Part shown: one piece after another, positions 52,776-61,981 of the stretch
How the letters are laid out: every line of letters starts with the position of its first letter
Numbering within the stretch: position 1 is the stretch's first letter
Origin: JASHPR01 sp963833885
Lineage (GTDB): Bacteria > Actinomycetota > Actinomycetes > Streptosporangiales > Streptosporangiaceae
Assembly: GCA_963833885.1 (NCBI GenBank)
Contig: CAWHZU010000017.1
Coordinates: 42,501 to 106,500 of the forward strand
DNA: 64,000 nucleotides
Direction: 5' to 3'
The notes under the pieces: generated by a model
Seen by the model: only the letters and a program-made list of their open reading frames with translations
Database searches by the model: none
Told to the model about the DNA's origin: nothing
Translations under genes and position numbers: made by a program

Positions 52776-52863
52776 GACCCCTCGCACGGCGTTTATCCCG
52801 CCAACTCCCCCAGGGCTGGAAGGCAGCAAGGGTACGCGGGCTCTGACGGGTGTGCGGGGGGTC
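52776..52863 (+). ncRNA. ffs: Bacterial small SRP RNA (4.5S)
   Basis: The SRP54-binding apical part AGGGCTGGAAGGCAGCAAGGG is present, and the two ends (GACCCCTCGCAC and the complementary GTGCGGGGGGTC) close a long hairpin. It binds Ffh for co-translational targeting. Its place between tRNA-Ser and dnaX is the normal actinobacterial position. Ends are set by pairing and may be off by a few bases. Confidence 0.88.
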
Positions 52864-52889
52864 CTTCCGGTCCTCGTGAGGATGAGGCT

Positions 52890-54839
52890 ATGGCAGGCGA
52901 CGTCCCAGAAGCCGCGGCGGCGGAAACGGGCCGAAGCGGCGCTGCACCCACGGCGCTGTACCGGAGATACCGCCCCGCAACCTTCGCCGAGCTCAAGGGG
53001 CAGGACCACGTCACCGAGCCGCTGCGCCAAGCGCTGCGCAGCGGGCGGGTGCACCACGCCTACCTGTTCAGCGGCCCGCGCGGGTGCGGCAAGACGTCGA
53101 GCGCCCGGATCCTGGCGCGCTCGCTCAACTGTGAGCAGGGGCCGACCCCAGACCCGTGCGGGAAGTGCGACTCCTGCGTCGCGCTGGCCCCGTCCGGGCC
53201 CGGCAGCATCGACGTGATCGAGATCGACGCGGCCTCGCACGGCGGCGTCGATGACGCGAGGGACCTGCGCGAGCGCGCCTTCTACGCGCCGGTCTCGGGC
53301 CGCTTCAAGATCTATATCGTCGACGAGGCGCACATGGTGACCCGCGAGGGCTTCAACGCGCTGCTGAAGCTCGTCGAGGAGCCACCGCCGCACCTGAAGT
53401 TCGTGTTCGCCACTACGGAGCCCGAGAAGGTCATCGCGACGATCAGGTCGCGCACCCATCACTACCCGTTCCGGCTGATGCCGCCAGCCGTGCTGCGCCG
53501 GCTGCTCGAGGAGATTCTCGCCAGCGAGGACGTCAAGTACGAGCCCGCCGTGCTGCAGGTGGTGGTCCGGGCGGGCGCGGGCTCGGCGCGCGACGCGCTC
53601 TCGATCCTCGACCAGCTGCTGGCCGGCAGCGACGAGTCCGGGCTGACCTACGAGCGGGCCGTGAGCCTCCTCGGCTACACAGACGAGAGCCTGCTCGATG
53701 ACGTCGCCGATGCGTTCGCGACCGGCGACGGTGCCGCGGTGTTCCGGGCCGTGAACCGGGTCATCGAGGGCGGCCACGACCCGCGGCGGTTCGCCACCGA
53801 CCTGCTGGACCGGTTCCGTGACCTGATCGTGCTGGCCGCGGTGCCCGACGCCGGCCAGACCGGTCTGCTCGACGTGCCCGCCGACCGGCTCGACCGGATG
53901 CGCGAACAGGCCGCCAGTTTCGACCAGGCGCAGCTCGCCAGGGCTGCGGAGATCATCAACGCGGGGCTCGTCGAGATGCGCGGGGCAACTTCCCCGCGGC
54001 TGCAGCTCGAGCTGATCTGCGCCCAGGTGCTGCTGCCCGCGGCCGCCACGGGCGACGCGGGCCTGCTCGCCCGGCTGGAGCGCCTCGAGCGCAGGCTCGG
54101 CTCCGGGGAGGCGCCGCACCGGCCCGAGCAGCGCGAGTCGCCCCCAGTTAGGCCCGCTGCTGCCGCTGCGCAGGTGGAGCGGCCAGAACCGGCGGCGCCT
54201 GCATCCAGGCCCACGCGGCCCGAACCCGCGGCGCCGACGCCGAGGCCTGCGCGGCCGGAGCCGCCGGCCGGGGCCCCACCCCGCCCGGCCGCGGCTGCCT
54301 CGCCGGCGGACGCGGGTTCGATCCGCGAGCGCTGGCCCGAGATCCTCGACGCGGTCGGGCGCCGGAGCAGGGTCGCCTGGGTCCAGCTCAACAGCGCGAC
54401 CGCGGAGAGCCTGCAGGACGGCGTCCTCACGCTGAGATTCGCCCAGGCGGGAGCCGCCACGGGGTTCACCGCCAGGGGGTCCGACCAGGACCTCGTCCAG
54501 GTTCTTGGGCAGATGCTCGGCATCAGCCCCAAGATCAGGGCGGTCGCTGCCGAACCGGGCACCCCGCGCGGGCGCCGGGACCCGTCATCCGAATCGGCCG
54601 GTCCCGACATCGAGGATTCCGCCCGTTACGCAACGCCGCCCCCAGCTCAAGCCACGGCCGCCGATGAGGCAGCCGCGCGACCTCCGCGCCCGGAGGCCCC
54701 GGCCCCGCCGCCGCAGGAACGCCCGGCCCAGCCCGAGGAACCCGACCACGACGACTCGGCCGCCAGCGCGCTCAGCGGGGTGGACCTGATCCAGCGGACG
54801 CTGGGCGGTCAGGTCATCGAGGAAATCGGCGACGCCTGA
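52890..54839 (+). CDS. dnaX: DNA polymerase III subunits gamma/tau
   Basis: Clamp-loader ATPase, 649 residues. The AAA+ core has LYRRYRPATFAELKGQDHV, Walker A SGPRGCGKTSSA, the four-Cys zinc site (C..C....C..C in CEQGPTPDPCGKCDSC), DEAHMVT and the SRT sensor (FATTEPEKV). The second half is a Pro/Ala-rich linker and a tau-like domain. The ATG at 52890 gives the usual N-terminus; the frame is open upstream but would cover the SRP RNA. Confidence 0.95.
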   Translation: MAGDVPEAAAAETGRSGAAPTALYRRYRPATFAELKGQDHVTEPLRQALRSGRVHHAYLFSGPRGCGKTSSARILARSLNCEQGPTPDPCGKCDSCVALAPSGPGSIDVIEIDAASHGGVDDARDLRERAFYAPVSGRFKIYIVDEAHMVTREGFNALLKLVEEPPPHLKFVFATTEPEKVIATIRSRTHHYPFRLMPPAVLRRLLEEILASEDVKYEPAVLQVVVRAGAGSARDALSILDQLLAGSDESGLTYERAVSLLGYTDESLLDDVADAFATGDGAAVFRAVNRVIEGGHDPRRFATDLLDRFRDLIVLAAVPDAGQTGLLDVPADRLDRMREQAASFDQAQLARAAEIINAGLVEMRGATSPRLQLELICAQVLLPAAATGDAGLLARLERLERRLGSGEAPHRPEQRESPPVRPAAAAAQVERPEPAAPASRPTRPEPAAPTPRPARPEPPAGAPPRPAAAASPADAGSIRERWPEILDAVGRRSRVAWVQLNSATAESLQDGVLTLRFAQAGAATGFTARGSDQDLVQVLGQMLGISPKIRAVAAEPGTPRGRRDPSSESAGPDIEDSARYATPPPAQATAADEAAARPPRPEAPAPPPQERPAQPEEPDHDDSAASALSGVDLIQRTLGGQVIEEIGDA

Positions 54840-54912
54840 GTCGTCGGCACGCGATGGTGCCCGGCGACGGCGGCAGGCCGTAGGCTCGGAACGTTAAGGC
54901 AAGGCAACCTCG

Positions 54913-55338
54913 ATGAGCGATGGGACGACAGACGTGGACCCCAGCGGTCAATTGGATATGCAGCAGCTGCTCGCAGCGGCGCAGCAGATGCAAAGCCAGC
55001 TCTTCACCGCTCAGCAGGAGCTGGCCGACACCGAGGTGGAAGGAAGCGCGGGCGGCGGTCTTGTGACGGTCGTCGTCAACGGTCAGGGCGAGCTGGTGGA
55101 CGTCACCATCGCCGCGGCGGCGATCGACCCGGCCGAGCCGGAAGAGTCGGCGCAGACCATAGCGGACCTGGTGCTTGCGGCGGTCCGCGATGCCTACGAT
55201 GCCGTCAGCGACCTGCAGCAGGAGGCGATGGGGCCGCTCGCCGGGATGGCAGGCAACCCGGGCGAGGCGGGGCTGCCCGGATTTCCCGGGCTGCCCGGGC
55301 TTAATGAGCCGCCGGGCGACAACGACGACGAGCAGTGA
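54913..55338 (+). CDS. ybaB: YbaB/EbfC nucleoid-associated protein
   Basis: A 141-residue DNA-binding dimer. QQLLAAAQQMQSQL, then AGGGLVTVVVNGQGELVDVTI and the following helix are typical. It has an acidic start and a Gly/Pro-rich tail. The dnaX-ybaB-recR order is conserved in bacteria. Confidence 0.93.
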   Translation: MSDGTTDVDPSGQLDMQQLLAAAQQMQSQLFTAQQELADTEVEGSAGGGLVTVVVNGQGELVDVTIAAAAIDPAEPEESAQTIADLVLAAVRDAYDAVSDLQQEAMGPLAGMAGNPGEAGLPGFPGLPGLNEPPGDNDDEQ

Positions 55339-55370
55339 ACCGGCAGTGAAGGGAGACGGGGAGTCCTGAG

Positions 55371-55970
55371 GTGTACGAAGGCGTCGTCCAGGACCTCATC
55401 GACGAGCTCGGCCAGCTGCCCGGCGTAGGGCCGAAGGGCGCGCAGCGCATCGCGTTTCACCTGGTATCCGCCGATCCGGCCGACGTGCGCCGGCTGGCGA
55501 CCGCGTTGCTCGAGGTGCTGGAACGGGTCAAGTTCTGCCGGACCTGCGGCAACGTCGCAGAGGAGGACGAGTGCCGCATCTGCCGGGACCCGCGCCGTGA
55601 TCTCGCGGTGATCTGTGTCGTGGAAGAACCCAAGGACGTCGCGGCGATTGAGAAGATCCGTGAGTTCCACGGTCGCTACCATGTCCTCGGCGGCGCGATC
55701 AGCCCGATCGACGGGATCGGGCCTGATGACCTGCGGATCTCCCAGCTGATGACCCGGTTGTCCGACGGAACGGTCACCGAGCTGATCCTGGCGACGGATC
55801 CCAATCTCGAGGGTGAGGCGACCGCCGCGTACCTGGCCCGACTGGTCAAGCCGATGGGGCTGCGGGTCACCAGGCCCGCCAGCGGCTTGCCGGTGGGCGG
55901 CGAACTGGAATACGCCGACGAGGTCACCCTCGGCAGGGCGTTCGAAGGACGGAGGCTGCTCGATGTCTAG
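55371..55970 (+). CDS. recR: Recombination protein RecR
   Basis: RecF-pathway clamp, 199 residues. The HhH region is LPGVGPKGAQRIAFHL, the zinc finger CRTCGNVAEEDECRIC, and the Toprim ICVVEEPKDVAAIEK with GGAISPIDGIGPDDLRI. GTG start with GGAG upstream; full length. Confidence 0.96.
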   Translation: MYEGVVQDLIDELGQLPGVGPKGAQRIAFHLVSADPADVRRLATALLEVLERVKFCRTCGNVAEEDECRICRDPRRDLAVICVVEEPKDVAAIEKIREFHGRYHVLGGAISPIDGIGPDDLRISQLMTRLSDGTVTELILATDPNLEGEATAAYLARLVKPMGLRVTRPASGLPVGGELEYADEVTLGRAFEGRRLLDV

Positions 55971-56532
55971 TGCTGTACCGTCCCGGGGGGGCGACCCCCC
56001 CGCGGGCGACGACTGGCGTCCGCTCGCCGACCGGATCGCGCGGCAGGCCCAGGAGTTCCTGGACGGCGTGACCGCGCTGGCCAACGGGGAGGGCAAAGAC
56101 GAGACGGTACCGCTGCTGCTGCTCGAGGTTGCCCAGATCATGCTGGCCGGGGCGCAGCTGGGGGCGAGCCAGGACATCATCCTGCCGGGCAACTGGGAGC
56201 CGGACGTGGGCGCGGATCCGGACCTCGACGCGCTGCGGACCGGGCTCGCTGCCGGGCTGCAGGACTTCGATGATTACGCCGAGCTTTTCGATCCCTATCA
56301 GGACACAAAAGCCACGCGGTTCCGGCTCTCCGACGACCTCGCGGCCGTGGCCGCCGACCTGATCCACGGGCTCAAGCACTACGAGGCCGGGCGTGCCGCC
56401 GAGGCGCTGTGGTGGTGGCAGTACTCGTACGTGAACCACTGGGGAACCCACGGCGGCGCCGCGCTGCGGGCGCTGCACTCGGTGGTCGCGCACTCGAGGC
56501 TGGACGTCGCCGACGAGCCCGCGGCGGGCTGA
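55963..56532 (+). CDS. DUF5063 domain-containing protein
   Basis: A 189-residue acidic protein, mostly helical, of the actinobacterial family regularly found between recR and lysC. Its ATG is 8 bases inside recR. Motifs include LLLLEVAQIMLAGAQLG, DFDDYAELFDPY and a Trp-rich end (EALWWWQYSYVNHWGTH). Function unknown. Confidence 0.88.
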   Translation: MSSAVPSRGGDPPAGDDWRPLADRIARQAQEFLDGVTALANGEGKDETVPLLLLEVAQIMLAGAQLGASQDIILPGNWEPDVGADPDLDALRTGLAAGLQDFDDYAELFDPYQDTKATRFRLSDDLAAVAADLIHGLKHYEAGRAAEALWWWQYSYVNHWGTHGGAALRALHSVVAHSRLDVADEPAAG

Positions 56533-56634
56533 TACCGGAAAAAACTACGTCGGCGGGCCCCGCCGCGATGGATACACTCAAGTCTTGCGGGGCGAGACGA
56601 GCTGGATCAGGCGAGCGGGAGGAGCGGCCTGACC

Positions 56635-57924
56635 GTGGCCCTTGTAGTGCAGAAGTACGGCGGATCCTCGGTTGCCGACGCAGATGGAATCAAGCGCGTA
56701 GCCCAGCGCATCGTCGCAACGCGCAAGGCAGGAAACTCGGTCGTCGTGGTGGTCTCGGCCATGGGCGACACCACCGACGAGCTGCGTGACCTGGCCAACC
56801 AGGTGAGCCCGCTGCCGCCGGGGCGTGAACTCGACATGCTGCTGACCGCGGGCGAGCGGATCTCGATGGCGCTGCTCGCGATGGCCATCGCCAACCTGGG
56901 CCTGGAGGGGCGCTCCTTCACCGGCTCGCAGGCGGGGGTGATCACCGACTCCGCGCATGGCAAGGCGAGGATCATCGACGTCACTCCGGGCCGGATCCGC
57001 GGCGCGCTCGACGTGGGCGCGATCCCGATCGTGGCCGGTTTCCAGGGCGTGTCCCAGGACACCAAGGACATCACCACGCTCGGCAGGGGCGCCTCGGACA
57101 CGACTGCCGTGGCGCTGGCCGCCGCGCTCGGCGCCGACGTGTGCGAGATCTACACCGACGTGGATGGCATCTTCACCGCCGACCCGAGGCTCGTGGCCGA
57201 TGCCCGCCGTATCCCCCGGATCAGCTACGAGGAGATGCTGGAGATGGCGGCGTGCGGGGCAAAGATCCTGATGCTGCGCTGCGTGGAGTATGCGCGGCGG
57301 TACGCGATCCCGATTCACGTGCGCTCGTCGTTCAGCAACAGGGACGGGACATGGGTCACGGGCAGCGGCCGGGACACCGGCAGTGACGTGGAAGGCGAGA
57401 CAATGGAGCAGGCGATCATCTCCGGAGTGGCGCAGGACCGGGGCGAGGCAAAGATCACTGTTGTCGGTGTGCCGGACAAGGTCGGCGAGGCGGCCAGGAT
57501 CTTCCGGGTCATCGCCGCCGCAGAGATCAACATCGACATGATCGTCCAGAACGTCTCCGCCGCCGCGACCGGCCGCACCGACATCTCGTTCACGCTGCCG
57601 CGCGAAGACGGCCACACAGCGATGGCCTCGCTCGGCCAGCTGCAGAGCGAGGTGGGCTTCGAATCGCTGCTGTACGACGACAGGATCGGCAAGGTCTCGC
57701 TGATCGGCGCGGGAATGCGCTCGCATCCGGGGGTGAGCGCGACGTTCTTCGGCGCGCTGGCAGAGGCGGGCGTGAACATCGAGATGATCTCGACGTCAGA
57801 GATCAGAATCTCGGTGGTCGTCGACGAGAACGACATCCCTGCTGCGGTCGCTGCCGCGCACCGGGCCTTTGACCTGGGATCTGACGAGCAGGAAGCGGTT
57901 GTCTACGGCGGAACGGGCAGGTGA
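56635..57924 (+). CDS. lysC: Aspartate kinase
   Basis: First step of the aspartate pathway (lysine, threonine, methionine, diaminopimelate). 429 residues: QKYGGSSVADA, GRGASDTTAVALAAAL, and two C-terminal ACT domains (SGVAQDRGEAKITVVG; VSLIGAGMRSHPGV) for feedback control. GTG start at 56635. It overlaps asd by GTGA, so the two steps are co-translated. An in-frame internal start may give a separate regulatory subunit. Confidence 0.96.
   Translation: MALVVQKYGGSSVADADGIKRVAQRIVATRKAGNSVVVVVSAMGDTTDELRDLANQVSPLPPGRELDMLLTAGERISMALLAMAIANLGLEGRSFTGSQAGVITDSAHGKARIIDVTPGRIRGALDVGAIPIVAGFQGVSQDTKDITTLGRGASDTTAVALAAALGADVCEIYTDVDGIFTADPRLVADARRIPRISYEEMLEMAACGAKILMLRCVEYARRYAIPIHVRSSFSNRDGTWVTGSGRDTGSDVEGETMEQAIISGVAQDRGEAKITVVGVPDKVGEAARIFRVIAAAEINIDMIVQNVSAAATGRTDISFTLPREDGHTAMASLGQLQSEVGFESLLYDDRIGKVSLIGAGMRSHPGVSATFFGALAEAGVNIEMISTSEIRISVVVDENDIPAAVAAAHRAFDLGSDEQEAVVYGGTGR
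57403..57924 (+). CDS. Possible internal translation start: LysC beta subunit
   Basis: An in-frame ATG with GGAAGG upstream would make the ACT-only polypeptide MEQAIISGVAQDRGEAK and onward, 173 residues. In Corynebacterium the separate beta subunit starts at the equivalent place. Whether it is made here cannot be told from sequence alone. Confidence 0.4.
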   Translation: MEQAIISGVAQDRGEAKITVVGVPDKVGEAARIFRVIAAAEINIDMIVQNVSAAATGRTDISFTLPREDGHTAMASLGQLQSEVGFESLLYDDRIGKVSLIGAGMRSHPGVSATFFGALAEAGVNIEMISTSEIRISVVVDENDIPAAVAAAHRAFDLGSDEQEAVVYGGTGR

Positions 57925-59003
57925 GGGCGGTGCGCCCGGTGCCGGGCAAGCAGGAGGGCCGCAGGCCGACACTGGCGATCGTCGGCGCCACCGGGGCCGT
58001 CGGGACCGTGATGCTCGACGTGGTCTCGACCAGGGACGACGTCTGGGGAGAAATCAGGCTGGTGGCCTCGGCCCGCTCGGCGGGCAAGCGGCTGCGGGTC
58101 CGCGGCCAGGAGGTCGAGGTCGCCGCGCTCACGCCAGAGGTCTTCGACGGGGTTGATCTCGCCATGTTCGACGTGCCCGACGAGGTGTCGGCGCAATGGG
58201 CGCCGGTGGCCGCGAACCGCGGGGTCGTCGTCATCGACAAGTCCGGGGCGTTCCGGATGGACGACGAGGTTCCCCTGGTGGTGCCAGAGGTCAACCCTGG
58301 TCAGGTCGCGATCAGGCCCAAGGGCATCATCGCGGTACCGAACTGCACGACGCTCTCGCTGATCGTTGGCGTTGCCGCGCTGCACCGGGCCTTCGGGCTC
58401 CGCGAGCTGGTGCTGTCGTCCTACCAGGCCGCGTCCGGGGCCGGGCAGGCCGGCGTCGACACGCTCTACGCGCAGCTCGAGAAGGTGGCCGGCAACCGGG
58501 TGCTTGGCCACCGGGCCGGTGACCTGCGCGGGGTCGTCGGCGACTACGGGCCGTTCCCGGCCCCGCTGGTGCTCAACGTGGTGCCCTGGGCAGGCTCGCT
58601 GAAGGACGAGGGCTGGTCCTCGGAGGAGCTCAAGCTCCGCAATGAGACCCGCAAGATCCTCGGGATGCCCCGGCTCAAGGTGTCTGCGACCTGCGTCCGG
58701 GTGCCGGTCGTCACGGGCCACTCGGTGGCCGTGCATGCCGTTTTTCGGGAGGAGGTCACCCGGCGGGAGGCGCAGCAGGTGCTGAGCGATGCGCCCGGGG
58801 TGGTGCTCGCCGACGAACCGGAGACCGGCGAATTCCCCACCCCGGCCGACGTGGTCGGAACGGACCCGACCTGGGTCGGCCGGGTGCGGCAGAGCATGGA
58901 TGACCCCAAGGCAATCGAGTTCTTTGTCTGCGGCGACAACTTGCGCAAGGGCGCGGCCCTGAACGCCGCGCAGATCGCGGAGCTGCTCGTCCCGGAGTTC
59001 TGA
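57921..59003 (+). CDS. asd: Aspartate-semialdehyde dehydrogenase
   Basis: Reduces aspartyl phosphate to the semialdehyde with NADPH. 360 residues: LAIVGATGAVGTVMLDVV, the nucleophile in AVPNCTTLSLI, SSYQAASGAG and the late RVPVVTGHSVAVHAVF. The GTG at 57921 overlaps the lysC stop; a GTG three codons later is possible. Full length. Confidence 0.95.
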   Translation: MRAVRPVPGKQEGRRPTLAIVGATGAVGTVMLDVVSTRDDVWGEIRLVASARSAGKRLRVRGQEVEVAALTPEVFDGVDLAMFDVPDEVSAQWAPVAANRGVVVIDKSGAFRMDDEVPLVVPEVNPGQVAIRPKGIIAVPNCTTLSLIVGVAALHRAFGLRELVLSSYQAASGAGQAGVDTLYAQLEKVAGNRVLGHRAGDLRGVVGDYGPFPAPLVLNVVPWAGSLKDEGWSSEELKLRNETRKILGMPRLKVSATCVRVPVVTGHSVAVHAVFREEVTRREAQQVLSDAPGVVLADEPETGEFPTPADVVGTDPTWVGRVRQSMDDPKAIEFFVCGDNLRKGAALNAAQIAELLVPEF

Positions 59004-59064
59004 GAGGGCTGACCGCTGGCTCAGTTGCTTCATCGCCCGCTCGGGATGCCGAGGAAGCGGACCG

Positions 59065-60378
59065 TCACTTAGGCTGACCCGCCGCGGCCAGGACCTGGGT
59101 AGCGGGTACGGTCCCAGGCGTGCTGTCGGGCGCCGGGGGGAAGTGCACCTCGACCTCGAGGCCGCCGCTGGGCAGCGGGCGGGCCCGCAGGTCCGCGTCG
59201 TGCGCGGCGGCGATCGCGGTGACGATCGACAGCCCGAGGCCGAGCCCGTCCCGGCTAAGCCGGGTCGCCTCGAGCCGGCCGAACGGCTGGAACAGCCTCT
59301 CCACCTGGTCCGGAGCTATCACCGGGCCGGTGTTGGACACCGAAAGCACGCTGCGGCCCGACCTGACCCCGGTCGCCACCTCCACCCAGCCGCCCGGGAC
59401 GTTGTGCCGCACGGCGTTGTCCACCAGGTTGGCCGCCAGGCGCTCGGCGAGCCGCTGATCGCCCTGGGATGGGGCGGAGCCGAGCGATGCGTTCACCCGT
59501 ACCGCGCGCTCGGCGGCGTCGGCCTCGGTGGCCGACACCGCCGCGCCGGTCACCGCAGCCAGGTCGAGCGGCTCGCGCCGGTCGAGGCCGCGCTGGCTGC
59601 GCGCCAGCGTCAGCAGCGCCTCGATCAGCCGTTCCTGCTCCTCGCCCGTTGCCAGCACCCGCTGCATGGTCTGCTGCATCGAGGCGACGCTGGCGTCCGG
59701 GTCACGCAGCGCGACCTCGACCAGGGTCCGCTGCCGCGCGAGCGGTGTGCGCAGCTCGTGCGAGGCGTTCGCGACGAACTGCCGCTGGGCCGTGAAGGAT
59801 CGCTCGAGCCGGGCGAGCAGCCCGTTGAACGTCTTCCCGAGCTCGGTGAGCTCGTCATCGGGGCCGTCGAGCGCGAGCCGCTGGTACAGGTTGCTCGCTG
59901 AGATGCGCCGCGCCGCCGTGGTGATCGTCCGCAGCGGCTGGAGCACCCGCCCGGCCACCACCCAGCCGAGGCCCGTGGAGGCCGCCGCCATGATCGCCAG
60001 CGCGATCCCGGAGTCGATGATCAGCTGGCGCAGCTCGTCGCTGCGCGCCGCACCCAGCAGAGCCGCGCATCCGTTCGCCGTCGGAATCGAGGCGCCGGCC
60101 GCCTGGCCGAGTCCCTCGCTGCTATGGACCTGGCTGGAGCTGTAGCAGACCGCGCTGTACTGGGTGCCGCTAACGGTCGTCTGCCCGTTGCCGACCAGGT
60201 TCTTGGTTGTCAACGCCGTGGGAAGGTGCTGTTCCACTAGGAAGTAGGTGACCGCGAGCAGGGCGACTCCGCAGACCAGGAACAGCCCGCCGTAGAGCAG
60301 GGTGAGCTTCAGCCGTACGGTGCGCCGGGGCAGGCGCAGCAGCCGGGTCGTCGGGGCTGGCTTGGCTGGTTCTGGCAT
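59065..60378 (-). CDS. Sensor histidine kinase
   Basis: 437 residues. Two TM helices (about 25-47 and 150-172) around an extracytoplasmic loop with two Cys, then HAMP, NASHELRTPL (phospho-His), N box NLVDNAVRHN and G box GLGLGLSIVTAIAAA. It starts 8 bases after its response regulator. It is closely similar in architecture and wording to the kinase at 15963-17282, so the two are paralogues. Confidence 0.93.
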   Translation of the reverse strand: MPEPAKPAPTTRLLRLPRRTVRLKLTLLYGGLFLVCGVALLAVTYFLVEQHLPTALTTKNLVGNGQTTVSGTQYSAVCYSSSQVHSSEGLGQAAGASIPTANGCAALLGAARSDELRQLIIDSGIALAIMAAASTGLGWVVAGRVLQPLRTITTAARRISASNLYQRLALDGPDDELTELGKTFNGLLARLERSFTAQRQFVANASHELRTPLARQRTLVEVALRDPDASVASMQQTMQRVLATGEEQERLIEALLTLARSQRGLDRREPLDLAAVTGAAVSATEADAAERAVRVNASLGSAPSQGDQRLAERLAANLVDNAVRHNVPGGWVEVATGVRSGRSVLSVSNTGPVIAPDQVERLFQPFGRLEATRLSRDGLGLGLSIVTAIAAAHDADLRARPLPSGGLEVEVHFPPAPDSTPGTVPATQVLAAAGQPK

Positions 60379-60386
60379 CGGCACCT

Positions 60387-61040
60387 TCAGATCCGGTATC
60401 CGGCCTGGGCCACGGTCTCGATGACCGGCGGGTCGCCGAGCTTGCGCCGGAGCCTGCTCATGGTCACCTTGACCGCGGAGGTGAACGGGTCGGCCATCTC
60501 GTCCCATACCCGCTCCAGGATCTCCTCGGCCGACACTACCCGGCCCTGGGCGGATAGCAGCAGCTCAAGAACGCCGAACTCCTTCGGGCCGAGATCAAGC
60601 TGGCGGCCTCCACGGCTCGCCTGCCGCCGTGACGGGTCCAGCTCGAGGTCGCCGCTGACCAGCACCGGAGGCAGCACCGGCTGAGCGCGGCGCAGCAGCG
60701 CCCGGATCCTGGCTACGAGCTCGGCAAAGGCGAACGGCTTCGGCAGGTAGTCGTCCGCGCCGATGCCGAGGCCGTCGACCCGGTCCTCGATCGTCCCGGC
60801 GGCGGTCAGCATCAGCACCCGGCTGCGGCAGCCCGCCTTGACCAGCCCTGCGCACACGTCGTCTCCGTGCAGGCCGGGCAAGTCACGGTCGAGCACTATG
60901 ACGTCGTAGCCGGTCACCAGCGCCTGCTCGAGCCCGGTCTGGCCGTCGAGGGCGACGTCGACCGCCAGCTGCTCCCGGCGCAGCCCGACGCCCAGCGCCT
61001 CGGCAAGCTCGCGGTCGTCCTCGATCACGAGCACCCGCAT
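60387..61040 (-). CDS. Response regulator, OmpR/PhoB family
   Basis: 217 residues. Receiver with EDD at 7-9, Asp in IVLDRDLPGLHGDD, Thr in LMLTA and Lys in LPKPFAF; winged helix with SAVKVTMSRLRRKLGD. It shares long stretches with the regulator at 17282-17944. Follows the DUF5666 gene by 41 bases. Confidence 0.94.
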   Translation of the reverse strand: MRVLVIEDDRELAEALGVGLRREQLAVDVALDGQTGLEQALVTGYDVIVLDRDLPGLHGDDVCAGLVKAGCRSRVLMLTAAGTIEDRVDGLGIGADDYLPKPFAFAELVARIRALLRRAQPVLPPVLVSGDLELDPSRRQASRGGRQLDLGPKEFGVLELLLSAQGRVVSAEEILERVWDEMADPFTSAVKVTMSRLRRKLGDPPVIETVAQAGYRI

Positions 61041-61081
61041 CGGTGATTCCTCCCTACCCGTCCATGATGCCTCGCCTGCGG

Positions 61082-61717
61082 TTACGGCACGCTGCCACCG
61101 GATGGTGCCTGCGCCGGATCCTGGATTGCGGCAACCGTGGGCTGGCCGCCGTTACTCTCGGTGATCTGGGCCGAGACCTGGTCGCCGACTTTAATCCCGC
61201 CGATGCTCGTCACCTTGCCGGTTATCCGGGTGGAGCTCGTGATCGCGGCCGTCACCGTGTGATTCGGCCCGCCGATCGTGATCGACGTGCTGCTGACCGC
61301 CGTCACCTGGCCAGCCACGAACATCTCCCCGACCGCGCCGCCGCCGCCGGGGATGGTGCCGCCGCCGCTGCTGCCGCCCGGAGCCACGGCCGATGGCTGG
61401 GTGCTCGGCGCCGCCGCCGGTGACGGTGAGTGATCAAGTCCCTTGGTGATGGCCAGCGCGACGCCAGCCCCGGCGCCGAGCGCCACCACGGCGACGATCG
61501 TGAGCGCGAGCGGGCGCAGGCCCGATCGGCCCGGCCCGCCGTACCGGCCGTAGGCCGCGGGAATCGCTGCCCGGCGCCACGGCGGGTCGTCGCCGCCATC
61601 GGGCCAGTCGTCGGGCCAGTCGGGGTCTCGTTCGTCCTCAGCGTCGTCGGGCCAGCCATCACCGGTCGGCGACGTGGCGTCGTGCAATTCCGCAGGACCT
61701 GAAATCTCCGGCGACAT
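61082..61717 (-). CDS. DUF5666 single-pass membrane protein
   Basis: 211 residues: an Asp/Trp/Pro-rich cytoplasmic head, one TM helix (about residues 68-90, ALTIVAVVALGAGAGVALAI), a Gly/Ser/Pro linker and an extracytoplasmic DUF5666 beta domain (GQVTAVSSTSITIGG; RITGKVTSIGGIKVGDQV). It is the first gene of the leftward operon with the two-component system and may be an accessory sensor. The ligand is unknown. Confidence 0.82.
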   Translation of the reverse strand: MSPEISGPAELHDATSPTGDGWPDDAEDERDPDWPDDWPDGGDDPPWRRAAIPAAYGRYGGPGRSGLRPLALTIVAVVALGAGAGVALAITKGLDHSPSPAAAPSTQPSAVAPGGSSGGGTIPGGGGAVGEMFVAGQVTAVSSTSITIGGPNHTVTAAITSSTRITGKVTSIGGIKVGDQVSAQITESNGGQPTVAAIQDPAQAPSGGSVP

Positions 61718-61981
61718 CGGGTGCTCGCCTCCTCGTGGTGATCGTTAACCCAAGCCGGGCTCCCGCCGGGATCAGGGTTTCTCACCGCCGGTTGCGGCGG
61801 GGTTACACCGCAGCGGGCCCGGATCTGGGGGCCGATGTCGTGCAACCGCCGCGCAACCGCGGCCTCGGTAGAACTGACCCTGCACCGGCCGACCGACGCA
61901 GGCCGGCCCGGTGCGCCAGCCCGCGGGTTCCGGCCGGGGGGATCGGGCGTCGCAAATCCTTCATCGCGGATAGGAGAGCAG

